Shown: positions 1-9,802 of the stretch, in pieces
How positions within the stretch are numbered: the first letter of the stretch is position 1
How the letters are laid out: every line of letters starts with the position of its first letter
Source of the DNA: Halomonas sp. SpR8
GTDB lineage: Bacteria > Pseudomonadota > Gammaproteobacteria > Pseudomonadales > Halomonadaceae
Reading direction: 5' to 3'
NCBI RefSeq assembly: GCF_031010195.1
Contig: NZ_JAUAMC010000001.1
Location: 496,001-560,000, forward strand
Length of the DNA stretch: 64,000 nucleotides
Notes under the pieces: generated by a model
Databases searched by the model: none
What the model was told of the DNA's origin: nothing
What the model saw: only the letters and a program-made list of their open reading frames with translations
Made by a program: the position numbers and the translations under genes

Positions 1-1721
1 CGGTTGAGGGGGATCTCGCCTGGCTTCAAGATGGGGAGAGTTCGGGGCTCGTCGGCGAGGCTAGTGGTCAGTTGCTTGGGGGGGCTATCAACGCTGATAT
101 TGATACTCAAAGCGACGGCATACAACTGCACGGAAGTGTCGCCACCGCGGCGCTTTTCGGACTTGCTGGGTTAGACAGCAGCCAAGGGCGCCTGCCCTTA
201 GAAGGGCCGATAGAGTGGCAGGGTCGTGTCACCATAAACCCAACGCCCTCCCTGCGTCTTGAGAGTCGCTTGCTCGGCGTCACCAGCCACCTGCCCGAAC
301 CTTTTGCCAAGTCACCACAGCAGCCCTGGCCCTGGACATTGACCGCCGATTTAGATGCCAAACGGCTGGAAACAAAGCTGGCTGATATCGCCGCAGCACG
401 AATTCAGCAGCGTAACGGTGAGTTTGCCGGAGAGCTGAATTTAGGCAGCCAGGCGATGCGTCTACCCGGCTGGCCCACCCAACCAGGGTTCAGCCTCAAC
501 GCTGCCGTGCCACGGCTTGACCCGCTAGCATGGCAGCAGGCAATAGCACCGCTAATGGCTGGAGGAGCGCCGGGTGCGTCTAGCGCAGGCACTCAAACGC
601 CCCTAATGGTTTCGTTGACCACGCCCTGCGTGGTGTACCAAAAGGAGTGTTTAGGCAGTCTTAATGCCTCGGGAGGCATGAGCGCGGGGCTGATCGATTT
701 GGGCCTAAGCGGCAATCTGGTCACTGGGCATTTACAGTACGATGCTGATTCCCCCCAGCCTTTGGATATGACCATTGAAGCGCTGGCGCTTGATCGCTTG
801 CTGGCGTTAGCCAATGTCGAGCATGACAGTGATGCACCGATGCCAGACTCATGGATGGAGTCGGTCGAAACTCAGCGTAAGGATCCTGTAGCCATTCCTG
901 ATTGGCTAGCCGATGTGCCCAATGGTCGATTGCGCCTAGCCGAAATTGCCATGGGGCCGCGCCGCTTTGGCCCCTTGACCGCCTACTGGAAAACCGACGG
1001 CGAGCGCTTTTCGCTGACCCCTGTTGGCTTAACCCTGGGGCAGCTCTCGGCGCGTGGCGAGCTGCACTGGGAGGGGGATGCCGTTTCTAGTCATACCCGG
1101 GCAGACATTACGATTCAGGGGGGGGATATTGGCACCGCCCTTGAGCGCCTTGACCAGCCGGTGGCCATGCGCAGCCGGAGTACCGATGTGGCCGCTTCGC
1201 TAGATTGGCCGGGGGCGCCTTGGCAGTTGGAGCTAAGCCGCTCAGATGGCTATATCAGTACCGACATCCGCGACGGCCGTTTTGTCACCCTGGAGTCGGC
1301 GCCGGCGCGTTTAATCGGTTTGCTCAATTTCGATAATATTTTACGTCGTCTGCGCCTGGATTTTTCTGACGTTACCGGCCGGGGCACGGCATTTGACCGT
1401 GTCAAAGGCACCGCCGATGTTACCGGTGGGCTGCTGACGCTACGCGGGCCATTGCAAATTGATGCGCCGGCCACCACCCTAACGCTTACCGGCAGTGTCG
1501 ATCTGGTGACCCGTGAACTCGACCAGCGGCTTGGCGTCACACTACCAGTGACGCAAAGTTTACCGATCGCGGCAATTGCCGTCGGCGCGCCCATCGTGGG
1601 TGGCGCACTGTTCCTTGCTGACCAGCTGTTTGGCGACGCCCTAGATCGTGCCACGACACTCCATTATCGCGTGCGAGGCCCTTGGACCTCGCCGCAGGTT
1701 ACTTTAGAAGGCCCCCAATGA
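1..1721 (+). CDS. yhdP: YhdP family AsmA-like envelope protein, C-terminal part
   Basis: The frame is open from the first bases of the window (codons start at base 3), so only about the last 572 residues are present. It resembles the YhdP/TIGR02099 group: very large AsmA-like proteins anchored in the inner membrane, which span the periplasm and help move phospholipids to the outer membrane. No catalytic motif is visible. The segment is Gly/Leu/Thr-rich, beta-type sequence, ending with a hydrophobic stretch ([17 protein letters not shown]) and a [11 protein letters not shown] tail typical of the family. The stop codon overlaps the tldD start (ATGA), so the two genes are probably co-transcribed and translationally coupled. 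The family call rests on C-terminal pattern and position before tldD. Confidence 0.82.
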   Translation, partial: VEGDLAWLQDGESSGLVGEASGQLLGGAINADIDTQSDGIQLHGSVATAALFGLAGLDSSQGRLPLEGPIEWQGRVTINPTPSLRLESRLLGVTSHLPEPFAKSPQQPWPWTLTADLDAKRLETKLADIAAARIQQRNGEFAGELNLGSQAMRLPGWPTQPGFSLNAAVPRLDPLAWQQAIAPLMAGGAPGASSAGTQTPLMVSLTTPCVVYQKECLGSLNASGGMSAGLIDLGLSGNLVTGHLQYDADSPQPLDMTIEALALDRLLALANVEHDSDAPMPDSWMESVETQRKDPVAIPDWLADVPNGRLRLAEIAMGPRRFGPLTAYWKTDGERFSLTPVGLTLGQLSARGELHWEGDAVSSHTRADITIQGGDIGTALERLDQPVAMRSRSTDVAASLDWPGAPWQLELSRSDGYISTDIRDGRFVTLESAPARLIGLLNFDNILRRLRLDFSDVTGRGTAFDRVKGTADVTGGLLTLRGPLQIDAPATTLTLTGSVDLVTRELDQRLGVTLPVTQSLPIAAIAVGAPIVGGALFLADQLFGDALDRATTLHYRVRGPWTSPQVTLEGPQ

Positions 1722-3169
1722 CCGCATATAAAAGTGATGTAGATACGGCTGCCGCCATTCTGTTGACCCCTGGAGGACTTGACTTAGACGCTCTGGAAAC
1801 GGGGTTGGGCTACGCCATGGGCGCGGGCATTGACTACGCAGACCTCTATTTCCAGCGTACCTGGCAAGAGGGCTGGGTACTGGAAGATGGAGAGGTGAAA
1901 GAGGCCAGCTACAATATTGACGGTGGCGTCGGCGTGCGCTCACTGGCTGGAGAAAAAACCGGCTTTGCCTACTCCAACCAAATTACCGCCGATGCGCTAA
2001 TGGACACTGGCCGCACGGCGGCAGGTATTGTGCGCAGTGGTCAACGCCTGCCGGGGCAGTTGGTTCAGCCCGTTTCCGCTCTGTCGCGCTACGCAGGCAT
2101 TGACCCCTTAGCCGGGCTAAGCGCCGAAGACAAAGTCGCCATGTTAAAACAGGCTGACCGTGTGGCGCGTGCGGAGGACCCGAGCATTAGCCAGGTCAGT
2201 GCTTCCTTGTCTGGCACTTATGAAGTGGTGCTGGTGCGGGCCAGTGATGGCACTCTGGCGGCAGATATTCGCCCTCTGGTGCGCTTTAATGTCAGCGTTA
2301 TCGCGGTTAAGAATGGACGCCGTGAGCGCGGTAGTGCAGGTGGTGGTGGCCGTTACTCCATGGCTAAGCTGCGCGATGATCAAGTCGCGGAGCAGTACGC
2401 CAAAGAAGCGGTACGTCAGGCGTTGGTCAACCTGGAAGCTATCGATGCGCCTGCGGGGCAAATGCCGGTGGTGCTGGCGTCAGGGTGGCCGGGGATTCTG
2501 CTCCATGAGGCCGTCGGCCACGGTCTGGAAGGGGATTTTAACCGCAAAGGCAGCTCCGCCTTTGCTGGCAAAATGGGCCAGCGTGTTGCCGCTAGAGGCG
2601 TGACCATTGTCGACGATGCGACGATAGCGGATTGCCGTGGCTCTATGAGCGTGGATGACGAGGGCACCCCAGGGCAATATACGCCGCTTATCGAAGACGG
2701 CATTTTGACCGGCTATATGCAGGACAAGCTTAATGCCCGTCTGATGGGGATGGCACCTACCGGCAACGCAAGGCGTGAGTCCTTCGCTCACCTACCGATG
2801 CCGCGTATGACCAACACTGTTATGCTGGCTGGCCAGGATGAACCCAGCGATATTATCAAAAGCGTTAAGCGCGGTATTTATGCGGTGAGCTTTGGTGGCG
2901 GGCAGGTGGATATCACCTCGGGTAAGTTCGTGTTCTCTGCCAGCGAAGCCTACCTGATTGAAGACGGTAAGGTGACAGCGCCGGTGAAAGGGGCCACCTT
3001 GATTGGTAATGGGCCGGAGGCGATGCAGCGCGTATCGATGATTGGCCACGATATGGCGCTGGATACCGGGATTGGCGTGTGTGGTAAAGAGGGGCAGGGC
3101 GTGCCGGTGGGTGTTGGCCAGCCCACCCTGAAATTGGATGAGCTGACCGTCGGCGGTACTCAGTCTTAA
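1718..3169 (+). CDS. tldD: Metalloprotease TldD
   Basis: 483 residues, the usual length for TldD, the zinc-bearing subunit of the TldD/TldE cytoplasmic peptidase that degrades unfolded peptides and matures some modified peptides. The metal-binding motif [11 protein letters not shown] lies near residue 264. Start: ATG at 1718, overlapping the upstream stop by the ATGA arrangement; an in-frame TTG at 1682 lies inside the upstream gene and is not needed. The partner gene pmbA (tldE) follows about 700 bp downstream, separated by yjgA on the other strand, the same order as in pseudomonads. No peptide precursor gene is seen nearby, so the substrate is unknown here. Confidence 0.96.
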   Translation: MTAYKSDVDTAAAILLTPGGLDLDALETGLGYAMGAGIDYADLYFQRTWQEGWVLEDGEVKEASYNIDGGVGVRSLAGEKTGFAYSNQITADALMDTGRTAAGIVRSGQRLPGQLVQPVSALSRYAGIDPLAGLSAEDKVAMLKQADRVARAEDPSISQVSASLSGTYEVVLVRASDGTLAADIRPLVRFNVSVIAVKNGRRERGSAGGGGRYSMAKLRDDQVAEQYAKEAVRQALVNLEAIDAPAGQMPVVLASGWPGILLHEAVGHGLEGDFNRKGSSAFAGKMGQRVAARGVTIVDDATIADCRGSMSVDDEGTPGQYTPLIEDGILTGYMQDKLNARLMGMAPTGNARRESFAHLPMPRMTNTVMLAGQDEPSDIIKSVKRGIYAVSFGGGQVDITSGKFVFSASEAYLIEDGKVTAPVKGATLIGNGPEAMQRVSMIGHDMALDTGIGVCGKEGQGVPVGVGQPTLKLDELTVGGTQS

Positions 3170-3204
3170 GAGCTTGTCTTAAAAGCAGATCTTAAGTGCT
3201 GTCT

Positions 3205-3738
3205 TTAAAGATCAAGCGTCTCGCGCAGGTGTTTGAATAGCTTGCGCGAGCTGGTCGGCGGTTTGCCCTGCTCGCGTTCCCGCTGGGCGTTGCGAATCAG
3301 TTGACGCAGGGTCTGGCGGTCGGCATCGGGGTGCTCTGCCATAAACAGGTCGACAGCAGGATCGCCTTCGTCAATTAAGCGTTCCCGCCACTTTTCTAGG
3401 CGATGAAACGCATGGTCGCGCTGCTCCTGCTCCTGGTCGATGGAATCGAACACGGCTTGAATGGCGGTGAGATCCTCTTTACGGATTAGCTTGCCGACAT
3501 ACTGCATATGGCGGCGGCGACCTTCGTGAGAGCGAATGCGCGAGGTTTCTTCTATAGCGCGCAGCATATCGTCAGAGAGGGGGAAGCGGGCGCGTTCCGC
3601 CGGACGCATGGCGATTAAGGTTTCCCCAAGTGCCTGTAAGGCATGCATTTCGCGTTTGAGTTGCGACTTGCTAGGGCGTTCTTCCTGCTCTTCTACTTGA
3701 TTAGTATTTGGGTCGGTATCGGGGCGTTGCTTACGCAT
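3205..3738 (-). CDS. yjgA: YjgA (DUF615) ribosome-associated protein
   Basis: 177 residues; charged, helical, with the DUF615 pattern (PSKSQLKREMHALQ near the N-terminus, then RRRHMQYVGKLIR in the middle). In E. coli YjgA (DarP) associates with late 50S ribosomal precursors and is thought to aid assembly. I chose ATG at 3738 because longer in-frame starts would place the start inside or upstream of a good extended -10 promoter (3770-3778, minus strand). It converges with tldD and diverges from pmbA, a conserved arrangement in gammaproteobacteria. Confidence 0.9.
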   Translation of the reverse strand: MRKQRPDTDPNTNQVEEQEERPSKSQLKREMHALQALGETLIAMRPAERARFPLSDDMLRAIEETSRIRSHEGRRRHMQYVGKLIRKEDLTAIQAVFDSIDQEQEQRDHAFHRLEKWRERLIDEGDPAVDLFMAEHPDADRQTLRQLIRNAQREREQGKPPTSSRKLFKHLRETLDL

Positions 3739-3769
3739 AGTGTGACTCACAGACAAGATTCGTGGCGGC

Positions 3770-3778
3770 ATTATACCA
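3770..3778 (-). promoter_or_regulatory. Extended -10 promoter for yjgA
   Basis: On the minus strand the sequence reads TGGTATAAT, a perfect -10 box with the TGn extension. A transcript from here would have a leader of about 25 nt before the ATG at 3738. No clear -35 box is seen at 16-18 bp, which extended -10 promoters can tolerate. Confidence 0.45.
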
Positions 3779-3804
3779 GCTGCGAGTACAACATTGATTC
3801 GCCG

Positions 3805-3865
3805 AAGGTACTCTCTTAAAAGGTACTCTCTTAAAAGACATTCGGTTGAGAGACATTCGGTTGAA
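3805..3865. repeat. Two adjacent 15-bp tandem duplications
   Basis: AAGGTACTCTCTTAA occurs twice in a row (3805-3819, 3820-3834), directly followed by AGACATTCGGTTGAG (3836-3850) and AGACATTCGGTTGAA (3851-3865). Both duplications have a 15-bp period. They fill the spacer between the yjgA promoter and the pmbA ribosome binding site. Confidence 0.9.
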
Positions 3866-3878
3866 AAAAGGAGGCCAT

Positions 3879-5219
3879 ATGGCACAGGCATTTGATGCAT
3901 CCGCGCAGCAGTCGCTCTTGACCGCACGCGCTGAAGAGGCGCTAGCGCTGGCCAAGCGCTTGGGCGCGGATGCTGCCGAAGTGGGCGCAAGTGTAGACCA
4001 GGGCATCGGCGTCAGCGTACGCCTGGGAGAAGTGGAAACGGTTGAGTTATCCCGTGACCAGGGCATTGCCGTCACGCTTTACGTGGGGCAGCGTAAAGGC
4101 AGCGCTTCATCCACCGACGCCAGCAGTGCCTCGATTCAGGCAGCTGTAGAGAAAGCGCTGGCAATTGCCCGCTACACCGGCGAAGACCCGGCCGCAGGGC
4201 TCGCTGATGCGTCACTGATGGCCACTGAACTGCCCGATCTAAAAGTGCACTACCCCTGGGCGCTGACAACGGATGAGGCGATTGAGCTGGCGCTTGCCTG
4301 CGAGCAGGCGGGGCGTGATGTTGAGGGCATCTCCCAGTCGGATGGCGCGTCACTCTCCAGCGGCGAAGGGGTGCGCGTTTACGCCAATAGCCACGGCTTT
4401 TTAGGTACTCAAAAAGGCAGCAGCCATTCGCTTTCGTGCATGCTGATTGCCCAAGACGCGGCGGGTATGCAGCGCGACTACGACTATACCTCTGCCCGCG
4501 ACCCCAAAGCGCTGCGTGATCCCGCCGAGGTGGGCCGTGAGGCCGCCGTCCGCACGCTGCGCAGGCTTGGTGCTAAACGCCCGCCCACGGGCACCTTTCC
4601 GGTGTTGTTCGACCCAACCTTGGCCAGTGGCTTAATCGGCCACCTGCTCGGCGGTTTAGCCGGTGGCGCGCTCTACCGTCAGGCCTCGTTTTTGTGCGAC
4701 CGGCTCGGCACGCCGTTGTTTCCCGATTGGTTTAGTCTCGAAGAGCGGCCGATGGAGATCGGCGCCACGGCCAGCTCGCCGTTTGATGGCGAGGGCGTGC
4801 AAACCCGCAATAATCGCTTTATCGATCAGGGCAGCATTGCCAGCTATATGCTCTCTTCTTACAGCGCTCGCCGTCTCAATATGCAAACCACAGGCAATGC
4901 CGGTGGGGCACGCAATGTGCGTTTAGTAGCTCCGCTGCAATCCCGCGATAGCCTGCTGCAAGAGATGGACCGGGGTATATGGGTGACTGAACTGATGGGG
5001 CAGGGCGTCAACAGCGTGACCGGCGACTACTCCCGTGGTGCCGCAGGCTTTTGGGTCGAAAACGGTAAGGTGCAGTACCCGGTTGAAGAGTTCACCATTG
5101 CCGGTAACCTGGAACGAATGTTTGCTGGCTTAGTGGGTATTGGTGATGACACCGATACCCGTGGCAGTGTTCACACAGGTAGCTGGTTAATTGATGCCAT
5201 GACGGTAGCCGGTGATTAA
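3879..5219 (+). CDS. pmbA: PmbA/TldE metalloprotease subunit
   Basis: 446 residues, matching PmbA (TldE), the catalytically inactive partner that forms the heterodimeric TldD/E peptidase. It lacks the HExxxH zinc motif of TldD, as expected. The start is ATG 3879, preceded by a strong AAGGAGG at 3868-3874; an upstream in-frame start at 3846 would lie within the tandem repeats and lacks a binding site. The Gly-rich C-terminal half (SVTGDYSRGAAGFWVENG) is a family hallmark. It converges with ptsO. Confidence 0.96.
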   Translation: MAQAFDASAQQSLLTARAEEALALAKRLGADAAEVGASVDQGIGVSVRLGEVETVELSRDQGIAVTLYVGQRKGSASSTDASSASIQAAVEKALAIARYTGEDPAAGLADASLMATELPDLKVHYPWALTTDEAIELALACEQAGRDVEGISQSDGASLSSGEGVRVYANSHGFLGTQKGSSHSLSCMLIAQDAAGMQRDYDYTSARDPKALRDPAEVGREAAVRTLRRLGAKRPPTGTFPVLFDPTLASGLIGHLLGGLAGGALYRQASFLCDRLGTPLFPDWFSLEERPMEIGATASSPFDGEGVQTRNNRFIDQGSIASYMLSSYSARRLNMQTTGNAGGARNVRLVAPLQSRDSLLQEMDRGIWVTELMGQGVNSVTGDYSRGAAGFWVENGKVQYPVEEFTIAGNLERMFAGLVGIGDDTDTRGSVHTGSWLIDAMTVAGD

Positions 5220-5239
5220 GTCGGAATAGCCAAATGTGG

Positions 5240-5509
5240 CTACTGATCTTCCTCGAAGCGAGCATCGAACAGCGCTTGGATAGCTTCAAGCGCCTGCTCG
5301 GCGTCATCACCTTCGGCGGTGATCGTTAGTTCGGTACCGCAAGGGGCGGCGAGCATGAGCAGCGACATGATGTTGGCAGCGTCGGCCATCTGTTGCTGTT
5401 TGTAAACACGTATTTTAGCCGAGAACTGTTGGCCGCATTTGACCAGTTTTGTCGCCGCACGAGCGTGTAGCCCGCGTTGATTGGTGAGTGTGAGTATTCG
5501 TTCTGGCAC
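5240..5509 (-). CDS. ptsO: Nitrogen-PTS phosphocarrier protein NPr (HPr-like)
   Basis: 89 residues, full HPr length. The phosphorylated histidine is His15 in GLHARAATKLV. Ser48 lies in NIMSLLMLA, the position of the regulatory serine region of HPr proteins. NPr receives phosphate from EI-Ntr (PtsP) and passes it to EIIA-Ntr (PtsN, encoded two genes upstream in the same operon). GTG start at 5509. It is the last gene of the rpoN-hpf-ptsN-rapZ-ptsO set, whose order is conserved in pseudomonads and Halomonas-type genomes. Confidence 0.95.
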   Translation of the reverse strand: MPERILTLTNQRGLHARAATKLVKCGQQFSAKIRVYKQQQMADAANIMSLLMLAAPCGTELTITAEGDDAEQALEAIQALFDARFEEDQ

Positions 5510-5554
5510 CCTGGTTCCTTTTCGCCGAGTGGTGTCATTAATGGGTAGAAGCGC

Positions 5555-6487
5555 TTAGGAAGTCTCTTGCCGCTCGCCAGTATGATGTGTGTTATCCAAG
5601 GGGGCAGCAGGCCGCTCGTTTAGTGTGAACTGCAACCCTAGTTCCCGATGGCGCAACTGAACTTCACCCATTCCAGGTGCCAGCCGTTTAGCCAACTGCT
5701 CTACCATATAGACGGAGCGGTGTTGACCCCCCGTGCAGCCAATAGCAATGGTCATGTAGCTGCGCTGACTATTCTGGTAGGCGGGTAGCCAGCGCTCAAG
5801 CCATGTCTGTATATCGTTGCTCATGGCATCGACAACCGGATAGCTGCTTAAGAATGCAGCGATATTAGCATCGCGACCGGTAAATTGGCGCAGCGTTGGA
5901 TCCCAGTAAGGGTTGGGCAAACAGCGAACATCGAATACCAAATCGGCATCGAGTGGTACACCGCGTTTATAACCAAATGACTCAAGCGTTAGCGTCAATT
6001 TATCCGGTCGCTGATGTGCCACCTGATCGGTAATGCGTCGGCGTAAGTCGTGCACCGATAACCGCGATGTGTCGATTAACAGATCGGCCATGTCGCGAAT
6101 ATCGTGGAGCGTCTCTTCTTCTTTATTAATAGCTTCTTCTAACGTCATTTCGCTATCGCGGGTCAGCGGGTGGCGCCGCCGCGTGGCGGAGTAACGCTCG
6201 AGCAGAATGCGCGCATCGGTAGTCAGGTAGATGACCTGAAAATCAATCTTACGCTGGCGCAACTCGTCTAATAACGTGGGCATACGTTCCAGTGCACTAG
6301 GTAAATTACGCGCATCAATGCTAACCGCCAAATGAGCGCGGTCGCCCTGATCGCGTAATTGATCCACCAACGATCCCAGCAGCATGGCGGGGAGATTATC
6401 AATGGCGTAGTAGCCAAGATCCTCCAGCGCTTGCAACGCGATAGATTTACCTGACCCGGAGCGGCCGCTAATGATCACCAGTTGCAT
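5555..6487 (-). CDS. rapZ: RapZ, RNase adapter / GTPase-like protein
   Basis: 310 residues. N-terminal P-loop SGRSGSGKS (residues 7-15) and C-terminal CTGGQHRSVYMVE, the RapZ signature. In E. coli RapZ binds the sRNA GlmZ, presents it to RNase E and thereby controls GlmS (amino-sugar supply for the wall); the C-terminal domain senses glucosamine-6-phosphate. Whether GlmZ-like sRNAs exist in this organism is not visible here. The C-terminus carries about 20 extra residues beyond the common family end. Located between ptsN and ptsO, as in most gammaproteobacteria. Confidence 0.95.
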   Translation of the reverse strand: MQLVIISGRSGSGKSIALQALEDLGYYAIDNLPAMLLGSLVDQLRDQGDRAHLAVSIDARNLPSALERMPTLLDELRQRKIDFQVIYLTTDARILLERYSATRRRHPLTRDSEMTLEEAINKEEETLHDIRDMADLLIDTSRLSVHDLRRRITDQVAHQRPDKLTLTLESFGYKRGVPLDADLVFDVRCLPNPYWDPTLRQFTGRDANIAAFLSSYPVVDAMSNDIQTWLERWLPAYQNSQRSYMTIAIGCTGGQHRSVYMVEQLAKRLAPGMGEVQLRHRELGLQFTLNERPAAPLDNTHHTGERQETS

Positions 6488-6580
6488 AGAGTCTCTCTTT
6501 GCTTAGATCAAGCTGCATTGGGGGTGGTGGGCGAGGGCATCATCCTGCCGTATAAAGTACCGTTAGGTGGCTTTTCCGGC

Positions 6581-7051
6581 TTAGGACGCTGAATGCTCGC
6601 GCATTTTGGCGGTAATCAACTCAAGTAGTTCGCGCTGACTGCCTGTTTTGCGCAGCTGTTGGCGAGTGTCCGCATCATTCATGATGGTCGCTACCTGGCC
6701 GAGTAGGGATAGGTGCGTGTCATCTGCCTCTTCGGGCACGAGCAGGACAAACACCAGATCAACTGGATCGCCGTCAATGGCGTCGAAATCAATCGCTTCT
6801 GACAGTTTTAAAAAACCAGCAATAGGCGCCGAGCAGTGAGGGCTGCGAGCGTGCGGGATAGCCACACCGTTACCGATGCCGGTGCTACCTAAGCGCTCTC
6901 GACCGATTAACCGGCTAAACACTTCTTGGCTGTCCAGGCTGGGCGTATTTTGTGCGATAAAGGTGCTGAAAAATTCCAGCACCCTTTTTTTGCTGCCCCC
7001 GGGCACGTCGAACAGAACACGTTCCGGGGGGAGTATGGTTTCCAACGTCAT
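6581..7051 (-). CDS. ptsN: EIIA-Ntr, PTS regulatory protein PtsN
   Basis: 156 residues from ATG 7051 (MTLETILPPE), the usual PtsN length. Active-site His67 in GVAIPHARSPH. PtsN is the end acceptor of the nitrogen phosphotransfer chain (PtsP-PtsO-PtsN) and regulates potassium uptake, envelope stress and RpoN-linked functions through its phosphorylation state. The start lies 4 bp after the hpf stop, and an AGGTG inside the last hpf codons can serve as its binding site; a GTG 15 bp upstream in frame is an alternative start. Confidence 0.95.
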   Translation of the reverse strand: MTLETILPPERVLFDVPGGSKKRVLEFFSTFIAQNTPSLDSQEVFSRLIGRERLGSTGIGNGVAIPHARSPHCSAPIAGFLKLSEAIDFDAIDGDPVDLVFVLLVPEEADDTHLSLLGQVATIMNDADTRQQLRKTGSQRELLELITAKMREHSAS

Positions 7052-7055
7052 TGAA

Positions 7056-7364
7056 TTAACGCACACCTGCGCCTTGGGCGCGGGCTTGTGCTTTTTCCTT
7101 ATGTTTAACGAGTTGACGATCAATTTTATCCGCTAGGGCGTCGATAGCGGCGTACATATCACTGTCGAGGGCTTCCGCATGTAAATCAGCACCTGCGGCG
7201 TGCAGTGTGCAGGCGGCCTGCTGGCGCTCTTTCTCCACTGATAAGGTGACTTGCACCGTGGTTATATTGTCGTAATGGCGCTCTACACGTTCAAGCTTTT
7301 CGTTGACATAGTCACGCAAGGCGTCAGTCAGATCTACGTGATGACCAGTGATATTTACTTGCAT
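7056..7364 (-). CDS. hpf: Short ribosome hibernation promoting factor HPF
   Basis: 102 residues, the short HPF form that works with RMF to make 100S ribosomes in stationary phase. It starts MQVNITGHHVDLTDALRDYV and keeps the basic C-terminal region typical of the S30AE domain. Start ATG 7364 has AAGGAG 9 bp upstream; an earlier in-frame start at 7424 would give an unusual N-terminal extension. The gene lies directly after rpoN, as in E. coli and Pseudomonas. Confidence 0.95.
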   Translation of the reverse strand: MQVNITGHHVDLTDALRDYVNEKLERVERHYDNITTVQVTLSVEKERQQAACTLHAAGADLHAEALDSDMYAAIDALADKIDRQLVKHKEKAQARAQGAGVR

Positions 7365-7462
7365 TGACGTACTCCTTATCCATCGGACTGTACTTCGATT
7401 GTAACCCTTTTTGCCGCGTTGCAAAGCCCTTGTCGACAGTTTCCCTTAATCGTTGGAGAGTG

Positions 7463-8872
7463 CTAGCGAAGACGACGCCGTTCGCTGGACGAGGGGATGC
7501 CCATGGCTTCACGATATTTAGCCACCGTGCGACGCGCTACTTGAATACCGCCTTCATCCAGTAGCGTGACTAGGCGGCTGTCAGAAAGCGGTTTGCCCGG
7601 CGGTTCTTCCTGAATGAGTTTTTTGAGTCTGGCACGAATGGCGGTGCTAGAGTGGCTGTCGCCATCTTGGCCGCTCACCTGGCTTGAGAAAAAGTATTTG
7701 AGTTCAAACACACCGCGGGGCGTATGGATATATTTCTGCGTAGTGACCCGTGAAATCGTCGATTCGTGCATCTCTACTGCTTCGGCAATATCGGCCAATA
7801 TCAGCGGCTTCATGGCTTCTTCGCCGTGCTCTAAAAAGCCAATCTGGCGGGTGATGATTTCGCGGCCCACGCGCAGTAACGTATCGTTACGGCTGGAGAG
7901 GCTTTTGATCAACCAGCGCGCTTCCTGCAGATGCTCTTTGAGAAACTGATTGTCCTGACTTTTGTCTGCACGCTTTATCAAACTGGCGTAATCAGGCTGA
8001 ATGCGTAGCCGCGGCAAGGCTTCTGGATTGAGCTCTAGGTGCCAGCCTTCGTGGTCATGGCGAACGACCAGATCGGGCGTCACATAGCTGTCGTCGGTGT
8101 CGCCGTAGGCGCTGCCAGGGCGTGGGTCGAGGCTACGAATCAGTTGAATGACATCGGTCAGTTGCTCGTCGTCGAGCCCTAAACGGCGCTTGAGTAAGCG
8201 CATGTCGTCTTTACCCAGCGCTTCAAGAAACTGGCGCACTAAGCGGCGAGCGGGGACGAGTAGCGGTGTGTCGTCCGGGAGTGCTGCGAGCTGCAGCATT
8301 AAACATTCGCGCAGATCGCGAGCAAAGATACCGGTCGGTTCAAACTGCTGGAGTTTGAGCAGAATCGTTTCTACTTCGCGCTGGCTCAGTCCATCAATTC
8401 CCTGGGCGCGTAGACCTTCACGAATATCGTTAAGCGGTTGGGTCAAATAGCCGTTGGCATCCAGCGCGTCGATTAAGCTCTCTGCAACAAGCTGTTCACG
8501 AACACCGAAATCCGTCATGGCAAGCTGCCAAAGCAGGTGTCCATGAAGGCTTTGTCCGGCGGCTTGACGCTCAAAATCAGGGCCTTCACTGCTGTTGCCG
8601 CCCAGGCTGCCTGAATCTTGATAGGTATCTGACCAGTCGCTATCTACCGACAGTTCAGAGGGAATGCTCTCTGACCACTCCTCCTCTTTAGGCTCGCTGA
8701 CAGCCTGTTCGCTGAATTCATCCTCCTGCTCCAGCATGGGATTGGCATCCAATGCCTGCTGAATTTCTTGCCTCAGGTCCAGCGTAGAGAGCTGTAACAG
8801 GGCGATCGCCTGCTGCAGCTGAGGTGTCATGGTCAGCTGTGTGCCAATACGCAGTTGTAGAGAAGCTTTCAT
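7463..8872 (-). CDS. rpoN: RNA polymerase sigma-54 factor RpoN
   Basis: 469 residues. Region I is glutamine/leucine-rich at the N-terminus (MKASLQLRIGTQLTMTPQLQQ), region II is acidic (residues about 50-90), and the C-terminal RpoN box ARRTVAKYRE, which reads the -24 element, lies near residue 450. Sigma-54 directs enhancer-dependent transcription (nitrogen, motility and others). ATG 8872 is the family-typical start; another ATG two codons upstream (8878) is possible. A sigma-54-type promoter motif lies about 60 bp upstream (8939-8954). Confidence 0.97.
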   Translation of the reverse strand: MKASLQLRIGTQLTMTPQLQQAIALLQLSTLDLRQEIQQALDANPMLEQEDEFSEQAVSEPKEEEWSESIPSELSVDSDWSDTYQDSGSLGGNSSEGPDFERQAAGQSLHGHLLWQLAMTDFGVREQLVAESLIDALDANGYLTQPLNDIREGLRAQGIDGLSQREVETILLKLQQFEPTGIFARDLRECLMLQLAALPDDTPLLVPARRLVRQFLEALGKDDMRLLKRRLGLDDEQLTDVIQLIRSLDPRPGSAYGDTDDSYVTPDLVVRHDHEGWHLELNPEALPRLRIQPDYASLIKRADKSQDNQFLKEHLQEARWLIKSLSSRNDTLLRVGREIITRQIGFLEHGEEAMKPLILADIAEAVEMHESTISRVTTQKYIHTPRGVFELKYFFSSQVSGQDGDSHSSTAIRARLKKLIQEEPPGKPLSDSRLVTLLDEGGIQVARRTVAKYREAMGIPSSSERRRLR

Positions 8873-8938
8873 GACCATCTGAGAACCACTCGGTAATCGG
8901 AAAGCTTCACCCTAGTGCTAGAGGGTTTCCAGTGCAAG

Positions 8939-8954
8939 TGCAATAAGCATGCCA
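8939..8954 (-). promoter_or_regulatory. Sigma-54-type -24/-12 promoter upstream of rpoN
   Basis: On the minus strand the sequence is TGGCATGCTTATTGCA. It matches the sigma-54 consensus TGGCAYG-N4-TTGCW with the invariant GG and GC dinucleotides 10 bp apart. Transcription would start near 8929, giving a leader of about 50 nt before rpoN. No bound activator site was identified. The match is seen directly; function is inferred. Confidence 0.5.
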
Positions 8955-9042
8955 TTGGTAGTAAAGTTGTTGTAGCGCGCTATTTACAGAAACAAAAAAT
9001 AGGTTTATTGGCAGGCATCTGTTGTATAGACGGTTGATCCGC

Positions 9043-9792
9043 TTAGAGACGAAAATCAGCGCCCAGATAAACCTCTCTGACCTTCTGGTTATCGAGGATT
9101 GCGCTTGGTGAGCCGCTGGCAATGATTTGGCCGTCACCAACGATATAAGCGATATCACAAATATCGAGGGTTTCTCGCACATTATGATCGGTTATCAGTA
9201 CGCCGATATGACGCTGCTTCAACGCACGGATAATCGTTTTAATATCACCGACCGAAATAGGGTCAACCCCGGCAAAGGGTTCATCCAATAAGATGAAGGC
9301 GGGTTCGGTGGCCAGCGATCGGGCAATTTCCACACGCCTGCGTTCGCCGCCAGAAAGGCTCATGCCTAAATTGTCGCGAATATGGGTGATGTGAAAATCT
9401 TCCAACAAAGCTTCCAGGCGCTGCTCGCGCCCGGCGCGGTCAAGTTCTTTGCGGGTTTCCAGGATCGCCATAATATTATCGGCAACCGATAATTTACGAA
9501 AAATAGACGCTTCTTGGGGGAGGTAGCCAATCCCCGCTGCTGCGCGCTCGTGCATCGGGGCGTGGGTTAAATCCACCTCATCAATGCCTACTTTGCCAGC
9601 ATCGGATTTCACCAGTCCGACAATCATATAAAACGAGGTGGTCTTGCCCGCGCCGTTGGGGCCCAGTAAGCCAACGACACTCCCCTGAGAGATTTCCAGA
9701 TTAATATCTTTAACCACCCGACGGCGCTTATAGCTTTTCGCCAAGTGGTGGGCGTACAGAGTCTTGATTGGCGCAGTGTCAGCAGTTGCCAC
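9043..9792 (-). CDS. lptB: LPS export ABC transporter ATPase LptB
   Basis: 249 residues. Walker [11 protein letters not shown], signature [13 protein letters not shown], Walker [14 protein letters not shown] and the H-loop TDH are all present. LptB drives LptB2FG, which extracts lipopolysaccharide from the inner membrane and pushes it along the LptA bridge. GTG start at 9792 with an AGGAG 8 bp upstream. It sits 10 bp after lptA within kdsD-kdsC-lptC-lptA-lptB and is followed by rpoN. lptF/lptG are not in this window. Confidence 0.97.
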   Translation of the reverse strand: MATADTAPIKTLYAHHLAKSYKRRRVVKDINLEISQGSVVGLLGPNGAGKTTSFYMIVGLVKSDAGKVGIDEVDLTHAPMHERAAAGIGYLPQEASIFRKLSVADNIMAILETRKELDRAGREQRLEALLEDFHITHIRDNLGMSLSGGERRRVEIARSLATEPAFILLDEPFAGVDPISVGDIKTIIRALKQRHIGVLITDHNVRETLDICDIAYIVGDGQIIASGSPSAILDNQKVREVYLGADFRL

Positions 9793-9802
9793 AGCTTGGC
9801 TC

